Part shown: one piece after another, positions 5,567-7,100 of the stretch
Numbering within the stretch: the stretch's first letter is position 1
Layout of the letters: each line of letters opens with the position of its first letter
From: an uncultured Flavobacteriales bacterium
GTDB taxonomy: Bacteria > Bacteroidota > Bacteroidia > Flavobacteriales > Crocinitomicaceae
Assembly (NCBI GenBank): GCA_946886545.1
Contig: CAMPIU010000155.1
Location: 1-7,100, forward strand
DNA length: 7,100 bases
Direction: 5' to 3'
Translations under genes and position numbers: made by a program
The notes under the pieces: generated by a model
The model's input: only the letters and a program-made list of their open reading frames with translations
Databases searched by the model: none
What the model was told of the DNA's origin: nothing

Positions 5567-5980
5567 ATGGAGACAACACAAACAACTGAAACGACACAGA
5601 CAATGGTTAAAATTATTCTCGACAGATGGGATGCTTCCGTAAAAAATCTGGACACATTGCTTGATTCAATTTCTGACGAACAATTACTAAATGAAACCTC
5701 ACCGGGCCGGAACAGGGGAATATATATCCTGGGTCACCTGATTGCTGTGCACGATCACATGCTTCCGCTTTTAAATTTCGGAGAGAAAGCATATCCTCAT
5801 TTGCCAGGATTTTTCATTGATGCTCCGGATAAAACAATCAATGGCATTCCGTCGGCAAAGGAACTACGGTCATTGTGGAATGAACAGAAAACGGTTTTAA
5901 AACAAAAAATGGCAGGTTTAAAACCTGAAGAATGGTTTGAAAAACACACTTCTGTTTCCGAAGATGATTTTGCAAAATAA
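5567..5980 (+). CDS. DinB-family protein, C-terminally truncated by an in-frame TAA
   Basis: This 137-residue product is the first four-fifths of a DinB/YfiT-like four-helix-bundle protein, a family of putative metal-dependent hydrolases or thiol transferases. Visible landmarks are I-L-D-R-W-D-A-S-V-K-N-L (17-28), G-H-L-I-A-V-H-D-H-M-L-P-L-L (56-69) with a candidate metal ligand at H57, and P-S-A-K-E-L-R-S-L-W (95-104). The sequence ends E-E-W-F-E-K-H-T-S-V-S-E-D-D-F-A-K. Family members, as I recall them, continue E-P-H-R-N-K; here the E codon is TAA, and the same frame then reads P-H-R-N-K. The product therefore lacks the last helix with two of the three expected histidine ligands and is probably inactive or unstable. 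The N-terminal T-T-Q-T-T-E-T-T-Q-T stretch is low-complexity. It is the first gene after the divergent promoter and is followed by two SRPBCC genes. Confidence 0.85.
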   Translation: METTQTTETTQTMVKIILDRWDASVKNLDTLLDSISDEQLLNETSPGRNRGIYILGHLIAVHDHMLPLLNFGEKAYPHLPGFFIDAPDKTINGIPSAKELRSLWNEQKTVLKQKMAGLKPEEWFEKHTSVSEDDFAK

Positions 5981-6073
5981 CCGCATCGAAATAAGTTGAA
6001 CATTATTTTAACCCGTACAACTCATTTGGCATACCACACCGGACAATTGGTTTACTTAAATAAAAACAGATGA
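5981..6073 (+). pseudogene. Displaced C-terminal part of the DinB-family gene, in frame after the premature stop
   Basis: The frame that starts at 5567 stays open after the TAA (5978-5980) for 30 codons and ends at TGA 6071-6073. It encodes P-H-R-N-K-L-N-I-I-L, then T-H-L-A-Y-H-T-G-Q-L (residues 152-161 counting the stop as 138). This is the conserved C-terminal helix of DinB proteins, with H153 and H157 as the expected metal ligands. The full gene would have 168 codons including the TAA, normal for the family. The terminal TGA overlaps the ATG of the next gene (ATGA at 6070-6073), the usual sign of translational coupling in an intact operon. No start codon makes this part an independent gene. 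Confidence 0.8.
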
Positions 6074-6501
6074 CAGCAAGAGATTTTACATTTACACTGG
6101 AAACTAAGAACAGTCCGGAGCAGGTTTTCTGGGCGATTAGAGATGTTCGTTCCTGGTGGTCAGGACTTTATTCCGAAGAATTTAGTGGCGAAACGGAAAA
6201 CCTCCATGATGAATTCAGTTTCAGAGCAGGAGAAGGTGCGCACTATTCCAGGCAAAGATTAGTAGAAGTTATCCCGAATAAAAAAGTAGTCTGGTTGATA
6301 ACTGAAGGTGAATTGAGTTTTATTGAGAAAACAGACGAATGGGTTGGAACCAGGGTGATTTTTGAAATTTCGGAAAAGAACGGCAAGACTCAGCTGGTAT
6401 TCACGCATGAAGGATTGACACCCGAAGTGGAATGCTACGATTCCTGTGCTCCTGCATGGTCTATGTATTTGAAAGATAAATTATTGCCTTTAATTAGTTA
6501 A
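6070..6501 (+). CDS. SRPBCC-domain protein (AHSA1/START-like fold), first tandem copy
   Basis: A 143-residue predicted cytoplasmic protein made of one SRPBCC helix-grip domain: T-F-T-L-E-T then S-P-E-Q-V-F-W-A-I (15-23), R-S-W-W-S (27-31), V-V-W-L-I-T (73-78), and the C-terminal F-T-H-E-G-L-T-P-E-V-E-C-Y (111-123) with a long last helix (about 127-142). SRPBCC proteins bind hydrophobic ligands in a deep pocket; the ligand here is unknown. C122 and C126 are both shared with the next gene. The ATG at 6070 overlaps the TGA of the full-length DinB frame by four bases, so it was probably translated by coupling to DinB. With DinB now stopping 90 bp earlier, that coupling should be weakened. No separate Shine-Dalgarno is visible. 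Confidence 0.88.
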   Translation: MTARDFTFTLETKNSPEQVFWAIRDVRSWWSGLYSEEFSGETENLHDEFSFRAGEGAHYSRQRLVEVIPNKKVVWLITEGELSFIEKTDEWVGTRVIFEISEKNGKTQLVFTHEGLTPEVECYDSCAPAWSMYLKDKLLPLIS

Positions 6502-6551
6502 AGTTTTGAATTCACGAAAAAGTGGAGTGAATAATTTAAAAACAATAAAAA

Positions 6552-7043
6552 ATGGAGGATAAAAGTTTTACGGCTGACATTTTAGTGGACCAAAGTCCGG
6601 CTGTTGCATTCCGGGCAATTCTTAATTTCCGGGGCTGGTGGTCGGAAGAAATTGAAGGAAATACGGACAAGTTGAATGAAGAGTTTTTCTATCATTACAA
6701 GGATATTCATCTGTGTAAACTGAAGTTGATAGAGTTGGGTCCCGACGAGAAAATCGCTTACCTGGTAACTGCAAATGAATTCAACTTTGTAGAAGACAAA
6801 AGTGAATGGGTAAATACCAAACTGATTTTTGAGATCACAAACGAAGAAGGTAAAACCAGGGTCAGGTTCACTCACGAAGGTTTAGTTCCCGAATATGAAT
6901 GCTATAAAGTATGTAACGATGCTTGGAGTGGTTATATCAAAAACAGTTTGTATAAATTGATTACCACCGGAAAAGGTGAACCGAATCCCAAAGACAAGGA
7001 CGGATTCAATGCGGAATTGGCAGAAAAGTGGAACCTCTCTTGA
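6552..7043 (+). CDS. SRPBCC-domain protein (AHSA1/START-like fold), second tandem copy
   Basis: A 163-residue protein paralogous to the gene just upstream, about 40% identical by hand alignment. Matching blocks are S-P-A-V-A-F-R-A-I (15-23), R-G-W-W-S (27-31), L-I-F-E-I-T (91-96), and F-T-H-E-G-L-V-P-E-Y-E-C-Y (106-118), then C121 and A-W-S-G-Y (124-128). It lacks four residues after W-W-S and carries a hydrophilic tail of about 25 residues (139-163, G-K-G-E-P-N-P-K-D-K-D) absent from the first copy. The 50-bp gap before it has no clear promoter or Shine-Dalgarno, only a short imperfect hairpin, so it is probably co-transcribed. Tandem duplication within the operon is the simplest origin. Ligand and role are unknown. 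No terminator is visible in the last 57 bp of the window. Confidence 0.88.
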   Translation: MEDKSFTADILVDQSPAVAFRAILNFRGWWSEEIEGNTDKLNEEFFYHYKDIHLCKLKLIELGPDEKIAYLVTANEFNFVEDKSEWVNTKLIFEITNEEGKTRVRFTHEGLVPEYECYKVCNDAWSGYIKNSLYKLITTGKGEPNPKDKDGFNAELAEKWNLS

Positions 7044-7100
7044 ATAACTGATATGAGTATTTGATAAGAGAAATTTCCTTGTGATGTGAGTGGAGGGAAA

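Noticed and set aside
5981..6073. Programmed readthrough or recoding at the DinB TAA
   Set aside because: No hairpin or known recoding context is visible and UAA readthrough is not an established habit of this phylum; a nonsense mutation or base error is simpler.
6510..6532. ATTCAC/GTGAAT hairpin between the two SRPBCC genes as a terminator
   Set aside because: Only six A/T-rich pairs with an 11-base loop and no T-tract.
1..7100. CRISPR array, transposon, tRNA/rRNA or phage genes
   Set aside because: No regular repeat array, terminal inverted repeats, transposase/integrase motifs or RNA-gene structures were found on either strand.

Overview
The window looks like the chromosome of a member of the Bacteroidota, probably flavobacteria-like. 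Three things point there: an exported protein with a typical C-terminal sorting domain of the type IX secretion system (T9SS), A/T-rich leaders with few Shine-Dalgarno sequences, and several matches to the Bacteroidota -7 promoter element TAnnTTTG. No plasmid, phage, IS element, CRISPR array or RNA gene is visible. The species cannot be named from the sequence.

Layout from left to right. (1) 61-882: an AraC-family regulator with a cupin-type sensor domain. It is followed by 986-1882, a T9SS-sorted surface or secreted protein, and a strong intrinsic terminator at 1939-1975. Between the two genes is an exact direct repeat, TTCATAAC, with a 21-bp period. It sits just upstream of a perfect TAGCTTTG -7 element, which is the geometry expected of an AraC-type activator site. 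(2) 2050-2865: a second AraC-family regulator (DUF6597-like sensor domain), then a same-strand cluster of three genes: a VOC/glyoxalase-fold protein with a signal-peptide-like N-terminus (2932-3405), a small exported protein (3416-4042) and a two-helix membrane protein (4072-4338). (3) A convergent gap of 114 bp with a short direct repeat, then 5433-4453 on the minus strand: a GlxA/FtrA-type regulator (DJ-1/PfpI domain plus AraC HTH). (4) Divergent from it, a plus-strand cluster: a DinB-family gene (5567) and two tandem SRPBCC (AHSA1/START-fold) paralogues (6070-6501 and 6552-7043).

The clearest anomaly is in the DinB gene. A TAA at 5978-5980 ends the frame at 137 residues, but the same frame continues for 30 more codons that encode the family's C-terminal helix, including the T-H-L-A-Y-H-T-G-Q metal-site motif. 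That extension ends in a TGA overlapping the ATG of the next gene (ATGA). One G-to-T change (GAA to TAA) explains this. The gene is therefore a fresh nonsense pseudogene, a truncated product, or a base-call error.

The three AraC-type regulators have three unrelated sensor domains, and each sits next to a small effector cluster. The locus reads as a string of small sensor-plus-effector modules and not as one pathway. I see no defence system or biosynthetic cluster. Ligands and substrates cannot be read from the sequence.
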